A stretch of 64,000 nt of DNA from Salipaludibacillus sp. LMS25 (GTDB lineage Bacteria; Bacillota; Bacilli; Bacillales; Salisediminibacteriaceae): NCBI RefSeq assembly GCF_024362805.1, contig NZ_CP093299.1, positions 248,001-312,000 of the forward strand, read 5' to 3'. Every line of letters begins with the position of its first letter. Positions within the stretch are counted from its first letter, which is position 1. Shown here in pieces: positions 36,572 to 47,211 of the stretch. The position numbers and the translations under genes are program-made. The notes beneath the pieces were generated by a model, which worked only from the letters and a program-made list of their open reading frames with translations, was not told where the DNA came from and did no database searches.

Positions 36572-39027
36572 GATACCTCTCCTTTGCCGCTGGTTGTAGT
36601 GTTAATAATTCCCTTACCATTTGTGGACTTTACCATCTTCTTTCTCTCTCTGAGAACATGACGCAATCCTTTAAAAAATTGACCGTTCACAATCATTAAC
36701 ACACCATCAAGCATCGGCATATTCATGAGACCGCCTGTCATTCTTGCCATTCCTCTAAATGGCATGTGATAGACTGACATCATGATCAAGTTCGCAGTGC
36801 TTTTTTTACCTATCTTCCATAGGAACCAGTGGGAAAACTCTACCATCCAATAAGCAATTCTTGCAAAGCTGCCTCTCGCATACTGGCATTGTGCAATCGT
36901 ATCATTGTATCCAAGAGGTTTTGTCCGATCCCATGTGGCAACTGGTACTTTATAACCGAGAAGAGCCTCGAACTCCTCCACACTAACATCATTCGCTTTC
37001 CCAGAGTAATAGGCTGGTAGCTTTTCTTTATCATAAGGATTTGGCGCACCCGTTCCCTCAACGAAGATGCTCTCTTCTAGACGGATATCTGCACTTGATG
37101 CACCAATCATAATTATATATTCCGCCTCTTCAATCTCCCACTTATTCGTTACAACGTTAAAGTAACGGAATGTTTTATCATCAAATGGGATCGTTACTGT
37201 CGCGGAATCACCCGGATGTAAATATACTTTTGTAAATCCTTTTAATTCCTTCTTTGGTCTAAAAATAGCTTCGGACGCGCATCCAACATATAGTTGAGCC
37301 GCTTCACTACCTGCAACTTCACCTGTATTTGTAATAGTAAAGGTAACACCATCCTTAGAGACACATAATTCGGAGTATCTAAAGGTAGTATAGCTCAGTC
37401 CAAACCCGAACGGATAAAGGACATCCACTTTTGCTGTATCGTAATAACGATAGCCAATAAAAGGCCCTTCCCGGTACTCCACACTTATTTCCTTTCCGGG
37501 GAATTGGTGATAAGCAGGGGTATCTTCATATTGAATCGGATAGGTTTCTGCTAATTTACCAGATGGATTCACATCCCCAGTAAGGATACGAAGGATTGCT
37601 AAGGCTCCTGCCTGTCCGCTTAAATAAGCATGTAATAACCCTTTCAGCTTGTTCACAAACGGTAGTTCCACCGCTGCACCACAAGAAAGGACAGCCACAA
37701 TATTAGGGTTCACTTCATGTAATGCATTCACTAATTCGATTTGGTTTTCGGGAATGGTCATATTCTTTCGGTCTAAACCTTCTGCTTCAGTAACTTCATC
37801 TAAACCAATATATAAAAGAACAATATCTGCCTTTTTTGCAAGCGCACAAGCTCTGTCCACTAATTTGTTATTTTTCTTTCCATAACGGTCAAAACCTTGC
37901 TCAAACCCTATGCAATTGCTCCCGGATCCTTCAAGAGATTCCAATGTATTTACCAGGACTGTTGGATTAACAATCGAAGAACCTGCACCTTGATAGCGTG
38001 CTTCTTTAGCAAAGTCACCGATAACAGCCACTTTCTTCCCTTTTTTCAGTGGGAGAATATTCTCTTCGTTTTTCAAGAGAACAATAGATTCTTCTGCTAC
38101 TACTTGTGCCATTTGATGATGCTCTTCTACATCGAATTCTTTTGCAGGTTCTCTAAAAACTTCCTCTGTTGAAAAAATAAGGTCGAGTAACCTATCCACA
38201 CATTCGTCTAAAACTCCTTCCTTCAATTTTCCATTTCGGATAGATTCCACTATTTCTTTGTTCGTCTCCCCAGCCGTCGTTGGCATTTCTAACTCATTGC
38301 CAGCAAGAAGACCCGCTACTCGATCATTACTTCCTCCCCAATCGGTTACGACAACACCATCGAAGTTCCATTCGTCTCTTAAAATATCTCTCATTAGATG
38401 AAGGTTCTCGTTTGTGTACGCACCATTTAACATGTTGTAGGCAGACATCACCGTTTTTGATTTTCCTTCTTTAATGGCAATTTCAAAGGCAGTCAAATAA
38501 ATTTCTCTGAGAGTTCTTTCATCCACGATCGTATCAATGGACATCCGTCTTTCTTCTTGATTATTCACCGCAAAATGTTTCACACAAGCTGATATTCCAT
38601 GGGATTGAATGCCTCTGATCATACCTGCAGCCAGTTTACCAGCAAGATATGGGTCTTCACTGAAATACTCAAAGTTTCGTCCCGCTAAAGGACTTCTCTT
38701 CATATTAACTCCAGGTCCAAGTAGAACATTCACCTTCTGTACAACAGCCTCTTTTCCTAGATACTCTCCCATTTTTTGTCCGAGTTCTTCATTCCAGCTG
38801 TTTGCTACAGTTGCCGCAGTAGGAAAACAAGTTGCTTCAATGCTTGGATTAAGTCCTAAGTGGTCTGCAGCTTCTGCCTGTTTTCGAATTCCATGAGGAC
38901 CATCTGCAAGAAATATGCTATTAATACCAAGGCGCTCAATATCCACTGTTTGCCAGAAATCTTTCCCAGACATTAATGATGCTTTTTCTTCTAATGTCAT
39001 GTTCTGAATGATGTCATTGTATTTCAT
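36568..39027 (-). CDS. GH3 family glycoside hydrolase (beta-glucosidase-like), conventional order
   Basis: An 819-residue enzyme without signal peptide. The N-terminal barrel (about 1-290) has FLADGPHGIRKQ, KHFAVNNQEE (Lys150-His151) and the nucleophile Asp229 in GVVVTDWGGS. The alpha/beta sandwich and the fibronectin-like domain follow. The last 100 residues carry hydrophobic and basic stretches (ANLIMMSVYHMPFRGMARM), which might associate with the membrane. It likely cleaves beta-glucosides or related glycans inside the cell. The start follows AGAGGA. Confidence 0.92.
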   Translation of the reverse strand: MKYNDIIQNMTLEEKASLMSGKDFWQTVDIERLGINSIFLADGPHGIRKQAEAADHLGLNPSIEATCFPTAATVANSWNEELGQKMGEYLGKEAVVQKVNVLLGPGVNMKRSPLAGRNFEYFSEDPYLAGKLAAGMIRGIQSHGISACVKHFAVNNQEERRMSIDTIVDERTLREIYLTAFEIAIKEGKSKTVMSAYNMLNGAYTNENLHLMRDILRDEWNFDGVVVTDWGGSNDRVAGLLAGNELEMPTTAGETNKEIVESIRNGKLKEGVLDECVDRLLDLIFSTEEVFREPAKEFDVEEHHQMAQVVAEESIVLLKNEENILPLKKGKKVAVIGDFAKEARYQGAGSSIVNPTVLVNTLESLEGSGSNCIGFEQGFDRYGKKNNKLVDRACALAKKADIVLLYIGLDEVTEAEGLDRKNMTIPENQIELVNALHEVNPNIVAVLSCGAAVELPFVNKLKGLLHAYLSGQAGALAILRILTGDVNPSGKLAETYPIQYEDTPAYHQFPGKEISVEYREGPFIGYRYYDTAKVDVLYPFGFGLSYTTFRYSELCVSKDGVTFTITNTGEVAGSEAAQLYVGCASEAIFRPKKELKGFTKVYLHPGDSATVTIPFDDKTFRYFNVVTNKWEIEEAEYIIMIGASSADIRLEESIFVEGTGAPNPYDKEKLPAYYSGKANDVSVEEFEALLGYKVPVATWDRTKPLGYNDTIAQCQYARGSFARIAYWMVEFSHWFLWKIGKKSTANLIMMSVYHMPFRGMARMTGGLMNMPMLDGVLMIVNGQFFKGLRHVLRERKKMVKSTNGKGIINTTTSGKGEVS

Positions 39028-39154
39028 ATTGATTCCTCTTTTAATAGAATTTTAGCGGTACTTCCAAAAGAAGCACCGCTATTTTTTTGTGAAATTAATG
39101 AAACGATACTTTCTACAATAAGAATTCCTATATTCAATATAGTGTTTGTTAAAA

Positions 39155-42010
39155 TTACTCTCTCATCATGCGAGACTTCCTGTAAATCCAAATACCGCTA
39201 GCTAAGAATAGAATTCCTAATAATACATTGATCGTAATGGCTACTTTTTGCCAAGGTAACAAGCCCAACTCAATATTGTCGCTCTCATAAGCCCAACTGT
39301 TGACAACCGTATACATGATGTTCTTAGAAGCTGTACGCATAGCATTCACACTTGTAGGATGAGTTGGATCATTCACAAAGTTAGGACCACCTTCAAACGT
39401 CGCCAACATGCCATCCACACCACCAGCAAGGGCCGAATCCGCATTCATGAAGCCATGCCCATTGTTTCGGAAAAAGTCAGTGATAGCCATACCACGGAAT
39501 CCCCACTCATCACGTAGAACCGTATTCATCAAGTTACTATTTTCTCCAACCCATCTGTGCCCAAGGAAATTCCATCCAACCATAACTGCATCTGCCTGCC
39601 CTTCTTTTACAGAGAGTTCAAAAGGTTTAAGATAGATTTCACGAATGGCCTGCTCATTTGACCATATACTAACCATCTTTCCGTTAGCATCATACAAAGC
39701 AAAGTGTTTTATAAAAGAATAAACCCCATGGTTTTTTGCTCCTGTAATCGCATTTGCTGCAATTCTGCCAGCAAGGACTCCATCTTCGGAGTAGTATTCA
39801 TAATGTCGTCCCCCAAATGCCATACGATGTGTATTCATGGCAGGAGCGTACCAACCTGCAACATTCATTTCTTTTGCCATTTTCCCCATCATTTCTCCAT
39901 ATTTAAGAGCTAAGTCTTGGTTCCAAGTCGAAGCAATAACAACAGCAATTGGAAAACCAATAGATCCAGCATTAGTAAAGTTGTTATTTAGTGCCGCAGG
40001 ACCATCGGCATCTACCGTAGCCACCTTACCTACTGACTCCACAGTAGCTGTCTGATAACCTGCCAAAGCAATCAGTTGTGACATTTCATCAACAGTTATC
40101 TGATCTAGAAGTGACTCCCAACGTGGATCATCATAATCAGCACCACGTAAATCAGCAAGCTCCATTCCATTATCAGCACCTGTCGTAGGCATGTCATCAT
40201 CATCGTTGAGAATGGCTGTATAATCATAATTCTCATTCAAATGATATTCCGATGCATACGGCTCAGGAAGGATCATAGACGTAGGTTCAGCCGTAGCAAT
40301 ATCATAATTAGCAAAGCTATCCTCACGGGAAAGATACGTCACGTCACCAGCTACATTATCAAACTGGTTAGTGGCCGTTAGATGATCACTCGAACGTCCA
40401 TTATCACCAGCATATATAACGGTAGAGTTCAATGTGTAAGTTTGTTCGTCAAGTATTGTATTGGAGTTACTATTAATAGAGATGGTATAGTCTCCTTCCT
40501 CCAACACATAGGCACTTGCTCCCAATGCATCATAAGAAGCCATATCTTCAGCAGGGAATGTAATGGTTACTGTCTGTGATGCTCCTGGATCCAATACTTC
40601 TGTCTTATCAAATGCCACCAAATTAGCAGTCGATTTCTCTATCCCACCATTTGTGTAAGGTGGATTATAATAAACTTGTATAACTTCCTTACCAGCAACA
40701 GACCCCGTATTGGTAACGGTCACATCAAAGCTAAGCATTCCGTCATCTTCGGAAATTGATCCCATTTCTTGAGTAAACGTTGAATAACTAAGACCGTGAC
40801 CAAATGGATATTGCACCGCTTCCTCATAATTTATTAAACCCTCTTGTGCTGCTGTCTCATAGAACTTATACCCTACATAGATGCCCTCCACATAATTCGT
40901 AAAAGAAGGATAATAAACTTCAGGCCTACCTTGATTCATACCATCAGTAGCTAAATGAGTCATGTTTTCATATCGGAACCTATCCCAATTGTTCCACCAA
41001 GGTGCAACCGTCATATCGTAAACAAACGTATCTGATGTTTTACCAGAAGGGTTCACTTCACCACGCATAATTTGACCAAGGGCATTAAAGCCTATATTAC
41101 CAGGACCAGGAGCCCAAATAACGGCTTGAATCTCACTATATTCATCAACAAAGCCAAGTTCAAAAGGATTGGCACCATTATAAACTAAAGCTACTTTATC
41201 AAAATTCTCCGTCACCATATTGATCATATCTTCTTCTGACTGAGAAAGCTGAAGATAATGATCACCAGCTGAGAAGTCCTCGTATTCACTAGAGTTTTGA
41301 TCAAATGACACGTCGCTAACATCTCCAGGCATATCACTGTGTCCTTCCCCAGCTGCCCGTGTAAGTACCACAACTGCTACATCCGAAAATTCCTGCGCTC
41401 CTTGAATAAGTTCTTCTGGATATGTAGCTACGGGTGGTTCCGGAAGTGTCCAACTTTGTTCTTGAATCGACATCTCCGGTCTCTCGGAATTATAACTAGT
41501 GTAAAAAGCAAGTAGCTCTTCATTTACATTGAATCCAGCATTGTCAAGTCCCTCCGACAAACTAACAATGGGGAAAAGATCGTTAATTCCACCGGATCCC
41601 GACCCTCCATAAAGGGGGTTAGAAGATGCCCAACCAAAAAGGTTTACATTCGTCGTTTCGTCTAACGGAAGAAGACCATCATTTTCAAGTAAGACGATCC
41701 CCTCTTGTGCCACCTGTAAAGCTGCTTCATTCGCCTCATTAGCTCTCTCTTCACTAATCGTACCGCTACCAGTAGAAAGACTAATAATAGTAGACATAGG
41801 TCCAAAACTAATCATGTTAATAAGTATTACTAAGACAAGGATCATAGCCAAGACAGTATTCCCACGAATCAAAAACTTCTTCGAACGTGACATCTTGCGA
41901 CAAGCAATCATAATGCCAATACCAAGAATGATGGTGATACCAAAAACAATGAAATAAGGTATACATATTTTTAAAATTGCTAATACATCCGCCATTTCAA
42001 TTTGTATCAT
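39155..42010 (-). CDS. Membrane-anchored, circularly permuted GH3 glycoside hydrolase
   Basis: 951 residues. Two N-terminal helices (about 10-35 and 48-70) are followed by the alpha/beta sandwich that is normally C-terminal (ALQVAQEGIVLLENDGLLPL), a fibronectin-like part, then the TIM barrel (DGPAALNNNF, FIKHFALYD, nucleophile candidate Asp845 in GMAITDFFRNN), and a final helix (about 925-945). Reversed GH3 order is known from Ruminococcus albus enzymes. The enzyme should face outward. The start follows GGAGG. It is first in the operon. Confidence 0.9.
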   Translation of the reverse strand: MIQIEMADVLAILKICIPYFIVFGITIILGIGIMIACRKMSRSKKFLIRGNTVLAMILVLVILINMISFGPMSTIISLSTGSGTISEERANEANEAALQVAQEGIVLLENDGLLPLDETTNVNLFGWASSNPLYGGSGSGGINDLFPIVSLSEGLDNAGFNVNEELLAFYTSYNSERPEMSIQEQSWTLPEPPVATYPEELIQGAQEFSDVAVVVLTRAAGEGHSDMPGDVSDVSFDQNSSEYEDFSAGDHYLQLSQSEEDMINMVTENFDKVALVYNGANPFELGFVDEYSEIQAVIWAPGPGNIGFNALGQIMRGEVNPSGKTSDTFVYDMTVAPWWNNWDRFRYENMTHLATDGMNQGRPEVYYPSFTNYVEGIYVGYKFYETAAQEGLINYEEAVQYPFGHGLSYSTFTQEMGSISEDDGMLSFDVTVTNTGSVAGKEVIQVYYNPPYTNGGIEKSTANLVAFDKTEVLDPGASQTVTITFPAEDMASYDALGASAYVLEEGDYTISINSNSNTILDEQTYTLNSTVIYAGDNGRSSDHLTATNQFDNVAGDVTYLSREDSFANYDIATAEPTSMILPEPYASEYHLNENYDYTAILNDDDDMPTTGADNGMELADLRGADYDDPRWESLLDQITVDEMSQLIALAGYQTATVESVGKVATVDADGPAALNNNFTNAGSIGFPIAVVIASTWNQDLALKYGEMMGKMAKEMNVAGWYAPAMNTHRMAFGGRHYEYYSEDGVLAGRIAANAITGAKNHGVYSFIKHFALYDANGKMVSIWSNEQAIREIYLKPFELSVKEGQADAVMVGWNFLGHRWVGENSNLMNTVLRDEWGFRGMAITDFFRNNGHGFMNADSALAGGVDGMLATFEGGPNFVNDPTHPTSVNAMRTASKNIMYTVVNSWAYESDNIELGLLPWQKVAITINVLLGILFLASGIWIYRKSRMMRE

Positions 42011-42371
42011 TGCTTAACCTCCATATTAAATTAATGATTAATGCCCACTTTTTTAAGATAATAAAAATTTTTCTAGCAATCCAAACATTTTGTAAGGGTT
42101 TTCATATCGTGCTGTAAGAAACAAAATTTGTTTTATTGAATGGCTATTCTTATTATCACTTCCCTCTTACGTTAACTTGAGGAAATCTTAACATGCTTTA
42201 CTTTTTTGTAAACAAAATTCGCATGAACGGTAGATTTTTTTACACGAACTGCATATGAACATCCATATTTTTCAGGAGACAATGGTAAACTTCGTTGTTA
42301 AGCTTCGCGCTTGCATCTTCTCTTGGATCAACAGTGCTTAAAAATCACTAATATCATTTACACATATTAAC
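42011..42371. other. Intergenic region upstream of the permuted GH3 gene
   Basis: The promoter region of the four-gene glycan operon. I looked for paired LytTR sites (AgrA-like direct repeats) and did not find a convincing pair. No small peptide gene with a ribosome site is seen. Confidence 0.4.
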
Positions 42372-42409
42372 AAAAAGGCTTGTATATGCGAAGACACATA
42401 TTCCAAGCC
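42372..42409 (-). terminator. Terminator of the two-component operon
   Basis: On the minus strand GGCTTG / CAAGCC encloses ATATGTG / CATATAC and is followed by TTTTT. Confidence 0.8.
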
Positions 42410-42446
42410 ACTGGGAACCTATTATTTTTTATTATTTCCTACTAAG

Positions 42447-43754
42447 CTAAGACAGTATTGGAATTAATATTTTTAGTTCAAACCAATTGCCCTTCTGATC
42501 CACCTTGACTACACCATCATATTTCTGTACCGTATATCTAATACTCTTTAAACCATAACCATGATAATATTTATCTTTCTTCGTTGTGACAGGTAAGTCT
42601 CCATCAAGAATAAGATCCCCTTCAAAATAATTTTCAAAACGAATCATCAAGAATCCTTTTTGCGTAAAAAGTGAAACATGTATCAGTCTTTTTTCTTCTT
42701 CTTTGATTTGTTTTTCATATTCTATTGCATTGTCTAAAGCATTACCAAAAATAGTACAGATATCAATTACATCCATATCGTTAAGTAATGTTCCGTCCGC
42801 TACACAGGTTAAGGTAATCCCATTCTTAATACAATACATGCTCTTACTCGCAAGCAATGTATCTAAGACATTATGCCCAGTCTTATGCTGTGCTTCGAAC
42901 GACTTGATATCATTTTCCATTTCGGTCAAATATGCATTTCTTTTTTCCGGATCTTCTTCAGCTCTAAGAGCAATAATGTGGTTCTTTAAATCATGATATT
43001 TATAGTTAATTATTCCTATACTTTCTTTCGATTGTTGATATTGTGCATATTGATTCTGAAGTATATTTTGCATAGCTTCTAGTTCGTGTTTTATCCTTAT
43101 TTCGTTTAATTGGATATGGTAAGCATATAATATAGCGAATCCACCTAAATTTACTAAAGTTCGAATATTAAATATTTCTTGAGCATATTGACCGCTAAAA
43201 GGTGTATTAGCTGTCACAAAACTTAAATTACTAATGCCAAAAATCACTGCCCCTATCACAACGGTTGACCATAATTCACGGTGTTTTATATTCAACTTAC
43301 CCTCACCAGGTATATGTGGGCTTTCCAGTATCCAAATTAATAAAAAGGCCCCGCTATACATAACACTCAATAGAAGTATTCCTAATAACATATTACTATT
43401 ATCGCCATTCCATAAATAGAAATGTACTTGCCATTGAAGTGAGGCAACTAATTCTGCAGCTACAAACGCTTTTACACTAAAATAGCCTGCTTCAGTAGCG
43501 GTAATCTTACAACTTATAATAATAAATAAAAACATTATTCCTACAGCTACAAGCATACAAGGAATCCAAAAAACAATTGGTAAATCTTTTGTCAATATCA
43601 AAAAAGCCGATTGTATAATCAAAACACCACAAGAGAAGGTAAAAAGCTTCCACCCTTTTATTTGTTTTTTGAGTATGGAAATGTAAACAATACAAGCCAT
43701 CCACTCAGCCAATGCTGTATATAACCTAGGTATATCAGGAAGAACGTCATTCAT
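42447..43754 (-). CDS. AgrC-like sensor histidine kinase
   Basis: 435 residues with about six membrane helices in the first 220, then a coiled segment and the phosphoacceptor HDLKNH (His254), as in the AgrC/HPK10 group. The GHKL ATPase follows with GNALDNAIEY and YHGYGLKSIR. The ATG at 43754 overlaps the response-regulator stop (ATGA). The longer frame to 43850 lies inside the regulator gene. Unlike agr loci, no peptide precursor or AgrB gene is present. Confidence 0.9.
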   Translation of the reverse strand: MNDVLPDIPRLYTALAEWMACIVYISILKKQIKGWKLFTFSCGVLIIQSAFLILTKDLPIVFWIPCMLVAVGIMFLFIIISCKITATEAGYFSVKAFVAAELVASLQWQVHFYLWNGDNSNMLLGILLLSVMYSGAFLLIWILESPHIPGEGKLNIKHRELWSTVVIGAVIFGISNLSFVTANTPFSGQYAQEIFNIRTLVNLGGFAILYAYHIQLNEIRIKHELEAMQNILQNQYAQYQQSKESIGIINYKYHDLKNHIIALRAEEDPEKRNAYLTEMENDIKSFEAQHKTGHNVLDTLLASKSMYCIKNGITLTCVADGTLLNDMDVIDICTIFGNALDNAIEYEKQIKEEEKRLIHVSLFTQKGFLMIRFENYFEGDLILDGDLPVTTKKDKYYHGYGLKSIRYTVQKYDGVVKVDQKGNWFELKILIPILS

Positions 43755-44461
43755 TTCACCACTTCTCCCCAGTAATTCACTAAAGCTTCCATGAATCGTT
43801 TCCTTTTTGCACGGCTCACAGGAAGCTCGTCCCCCTGTACTATAGCACAACTTTCATTCATTCCATCTACATGTTCCAAATTGATTAAAAAGCCCTTATG
43901 TCCACGGAAAAAGTGGTAGCTAGATAAGTCATCCTCTAACTCCTTCATGGTACCTGTTGTCACATACTTGCCTTCTTTCGTAGAATATAGCAGCTTATGT
44001 CCCCGACTTTCCACATAATAGATATCAGAAACCTTCAGGCGTGTTACCCCACTTTTTACTCTTATGGTAATAGAACGGGATTCTCTTTTCTTCATTCGAT
44101 CAATTGCTCGATTCAAGCGTTGAGAAAACGAAAAATAGGGAATAGGTTTTAATACATAATCTAATGCATCCACAGCATACCCTTTGATAGCGTACTGCGC
44201 CATATTAGTAATAAATATAATTACAACTTCAGAATCGATCTTTCTTATTTCTTCTGCTGCAGACATACCATCCATTAGGGGCATCTGAATATCCATTAAT
44301 ATGATGTCAAATTGCGCTTTGTAGTTTTCAATAAATTCATCACCATCAGTATATGTTGTTATTTCAATGTTTTTACCATAATCTCTTTCGAACCTGCGAA
44401 GAAAGTCTATTAACTGTTCTTGGTAATTAATTTCATCCTCAACTATTGCAATTTGGATCAT
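43751..44461 (-). CDS. LytTR-family response regulator
   Basis: A 236-residue AgrA/LytR-type regulator. The receiver domain contains VEDE at the N terminus, the phosphoacceptor Asp57 in ILMDIQMP, and Lys in YVLKPI. The LytTR DNA-binding domain (about 140-235) has YVESRGHKLLYST and FFRGHKGFLINLEHV. ATG at 44461 follows AAAGGAGG; the frame is open to 44626 without need. With the kinase it forms a two-gene operon upstream of the glycan genes, its likely target. Confidence 0.92.
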   Translation of the reverse strand: MIQIAIVEDEINYQEQLIDFLRRFERDYGKNIEITTYTDGDEFIENYKAQFDIILMDIQMPLMDGMSAAEEIRKIDSEVVIIFITNMAQYAIKGYAVDALDYVLKPIPYFSFSQRLNRAIDRMKKRESRSITIRVKSGVTRLKVSDIYYVESRGHKLLYSTKEGKYVTTGTMKELEDDLSSYHFFRGHKGFLINLEHVDGMNESCAIVQGDELPVSRAKRKRFMEALVNYWGEVVK

Positions 44462-44878
44462 TTTACTTTTTGCCTCCTTTGAGGAATGCGTTTTCAAACA
44501 CTTCCATTGATACTTAAGAATATAAGCTAAGTCGTTTAATTGCTGTCTAAAAATACACCTTGTAAACTCTTCAAGAAATTGAGTAGGACCCTGTATTCCA
44601 CTTAGAGTAGAAGAAAAGTTGCGCATGTACGATGGATTTTAGCCAGGATACGTTTATAATTCGGTGTTTTTCGACAAATATACTGATAGTGTAACATAAT
44701 CATTATTTCCCTAACTACTGTCATTTTTATGAAGCTAGGAGTAGATAAAAGCTTTCATTTAACATACATGTTGCCAAGTTAATTTTATTATGAAAAAATG
44801 AAAATGAATCAATTTGAAGCTTTTGTAGGAAATTAACTAAACCATGTAATCTGATAGGTATTTAATAAAGGAGAATTT

Positions 44879-45997
44879 ATGATGTATAATTATTTAGTAA
44901 TAGGTTCTGGTTTGTTCGGATCCGTTTTTGCTCATGAAGTAACAAAGAGAGGAAAAAAGTGCCTCGTGATTGATAGACGAAATCATGTGGGAGGAAACAT
45001 ATTTACAGAACAAATCGAAGGCATTAATGTCCACAAATACGGTGCACATATATTTCACACTAACAATAAAAGAATTTGGGATTATGTAAACCAATTTGCT
45101 AAATTTAACCGATATACAAACACTCCAGTAGCAAATTATAAAGGGGAAATCTATAACCTCCCTTTCAATATGAATACCTTTAACAAATTATGGGGGGTAA
45201 TTACTCCCGAAGAGGCAAAACAAAAAATTGAAGAACAAAGAAAGACAGCTAATATCTCGACACCTAATAATTTAGAGGAACAGGCAATCTCTTTAGTAGG
45301 AACCGATATATACGAAAAGTTGATTAAGGGTTACACAGAAAAACAATGGGGACGCTCAGCGAAAGAATTACCACCTTTCATTATTAGACGACTTCCAGTT
45401 CGCTTTACCTATGACAACAACTATTTTAACGATAAGTATCAGGGAATTCCAATAGGTGGATATACTGGAATAATTAAAAATATGCTGAAGGATATTGATG
45501 TTCGCTTAAATGTAGACTTTTTTGAACATAGAGAAGAATTAGAAGCACTAGCAGATAAAGTGGTTTTTACAGGAATGGTTGATCAATATTATGAATACCG
45601 TTTTGGTGTTTTAGATTATAGGAGTTTACAATTTGAAACAAAGGTTATTGACAGCACAGACAATTTTCAAGGAAATGCCGTTATTAATTATACGGATAGA
45701 GAGACGCCCTATACTCGTATCATCGAACATAAACATTTTGAGTTCGGTACTCAAGATACAACTGTCATTACGGAAGAATATCCAATGGAATGGAAAAAGA
45801 ACCTCGAACCATACTATCCAATAAACAATGAAAAAAACAATAAAATATATAAGAAATATAAAGAATTGGCAGACAAAGAATCTAAAGTTATCTTCGGTGG
45901 TAGATTAGCTACCTATAAATACTATGATATGCATCAAGTGATTGCAGAAGCATTGACTACTGTTCACAGAGAATTACTTAAATCCCCTTCAAACTAA
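44879..45997 (+). CDS. glf: UDP-galactopyranose mutase
   Basis: An FAD enzyme that interconverts UDP-galactopyranose and UDP-galactofuranose, the donor for galactofuranose in surface glycans. The 372-residue protein opens with the FAD motif YLVIGSGLFGSVFAHE and has NKYGAHIFHT-type and KQWGRSAKELP segments with the catalytic RLPVRFTYDNNYFND. ATG is at 44882 or 44879. It is divergent from the two-component genes and may supply the glycan operon. Confidence 0.94.
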   Translation: MMYNYLVIGSGLFGSVFAHEVTKRGKKCLVIDRRNHVGGNIFTEQIEGINVHKYGAHIFHTNNKRIWDYVNQFAKFNRYTNTPVANYKGEIYNLPFNMNTFNKLWGVITPEEAKQKIEEQRKTANISTPNNLEEQAISLVGTDIYEKLIKGYTEKQWGRSAKELPPFIIRRLPVRFTYDNNYFNDKYQGIPIGGYTGIIKNMLKDIDVRLNVDFFEHREELEALADKVVFTGMVDQYYEYRFGVLDYRSLQFETKVIDSTDNFQGNAVINYTDRETPYTRIIEHKHFEFGTQDTTVITEEYPMEWKKNLEPYYPINNEKNNKIYKKYKELADKESKVIFGGRLATYKYYDMHQVIAEALTTVHRELLKSPSN

Positions 45998-46009
45998 TTA
46001 AGAAACACA

Positions 46010-46046
46010 AAAAGGCAACGGCCTAAATATAGGTTAGTTGCCTTTA
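46010..46046 (+). terminator. Terminator of glf
   Basis: AAAGGCAAC / GTTGCCTTT stem with an inner CCTA / TAGG pair and a short T run. Confidence 0.8.
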
Positions 46047-46205
46047 CTCTACATTACAAGAATCATTCCCAAAACGATTGGAACTGACTGAAAACCTTCT
46101 ACTCTGAGAATGTCCAATTATCCCAAAAAACAGTCATCATCCATACATCAAAAAAGTTGCGCTAATTGATATTGTAGCGTCCATCCTATGAAAAAATAAT
46201 TGGGT

Positions 46206-46363
46206 TTATAAAACGAACCTTCAATCAGTAGAGTTTTCGTTCTTCTCCCACTGATTGGTAGATAGTGAAGCAAGACATTAGCGGCCGTTAGCTCACGCCT
46301 ATATAGCTCTCTCTCATCTCTATTTTCAGGCCGGCGTTTTTCGGACGGTTATCTGTGATAAAA
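46206..46363 (+). repeat. Interspersed repeat, family B (copy B7)
   Basis: A full-length copy: ATAAAACGAACC, hairpin 1 with a decayed left arm, the second hairpin (CTCACGCCTATATAG ... CTCTATTTTCAGGC) and GACGGTTATCTGTGATAAA. The rest of the gap between glf and the next frame (46047-46500) shows nothing else. Confidence 0.85.
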
Positions 46364-46500
46364 AAATAAGACTGATATAATTAATCCCCTTAAACAGGGA
46401 ATAAAAAGAACGCAGCTTAAATTTTGTTGAGACAGTAGCCCTTTCTTAATTAAACGAAATTAGTCCATCTAGACTCGTACTTATTACTACCTATCGTTAG

Positions 46501-47211
46501 TTAGTTTATTGGCGATATGAATTTTTAATCGATCCAATGTTAAGAGATAAAGGCACTATTCCCTCTTTCCCTTCATTCAAACACAACAACTCAAATAATC
46601 CTTTATTTATTGACGATATTATTCAAAATATTGATGCTGTCATTGTCACTCATCTACAGAAAGACCATTGGGATGATACAGCCAAAGAAGCATTGCCCAA
46701 AAATATAAAACTGTTTAGTCAAAACGAAGAAGATGCTGCAGAAATAAGACATGCTGGTTTTCAAAATGTAGAAGTACTAAAAGAGAATACAGTCTTTGAA
46801 GGTATTCAATTAATTAAAACAAGAGGGGAGCACGGAAGAGGCGAAGTCTTAAAGCTTGCTGGTCTAGTATGTGGCGTAATATTCAAACACCCAACAGAGA
46901 AAACATTATATATTGCTGGAGATACCGTTTGGAATCAGTATGTTCAAGAATCTATTGAAACACATAACCCAGAAATCATTGTTGTCAATGGTGGGGATAA
47001 TCAACTCCCTGAAGGCGGTTCTCTATTCATGGGGAAAGACGACATTTATGACGTGCATACTGCTGCAGATAATGCAAAGATTATTTCTCTCCATATGGAA
47101 GCTGTCAATCATTGGACATTATCAAGAGAAGAATTAAAAAGCTTTATTAAAGAAAAAGGAATCTTCTCGAATGTTTTAGTTCCTAATGACGGAGATTCTT
47201 ACACATTCTAA
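46501..47211 (+). pseudogene. N-terminally decayed metallo-beta-lactamase-fold hydrolase
   Basis: The readable part runs from WRYEFLIDPMLRDKG to the stop, with ATG at 46537 the first start. A TAG lies at 46498 in the same frame. Homologous folds have about 20 more residues before FLIDPM, including the first strand. The metal motif reads THLQKDHWDD, with Gln where HxHxDH needs His. IAGDTVW and ISLHMEAVNHW are kept. A missing N terminus, no ribosome site and a lost metal ligand suggest a dead gene, though a short product is possible. Confidence 0.65.

Noticed and set aside
42011..42371. LytTR (AgrA-like) binding repeats upstream of the permuted GH3 gene
   Set aside because: GTTAA-type motifs occur but not as direct repeats with about 21-base spacing; control by the adjacent regulator stays an inference.
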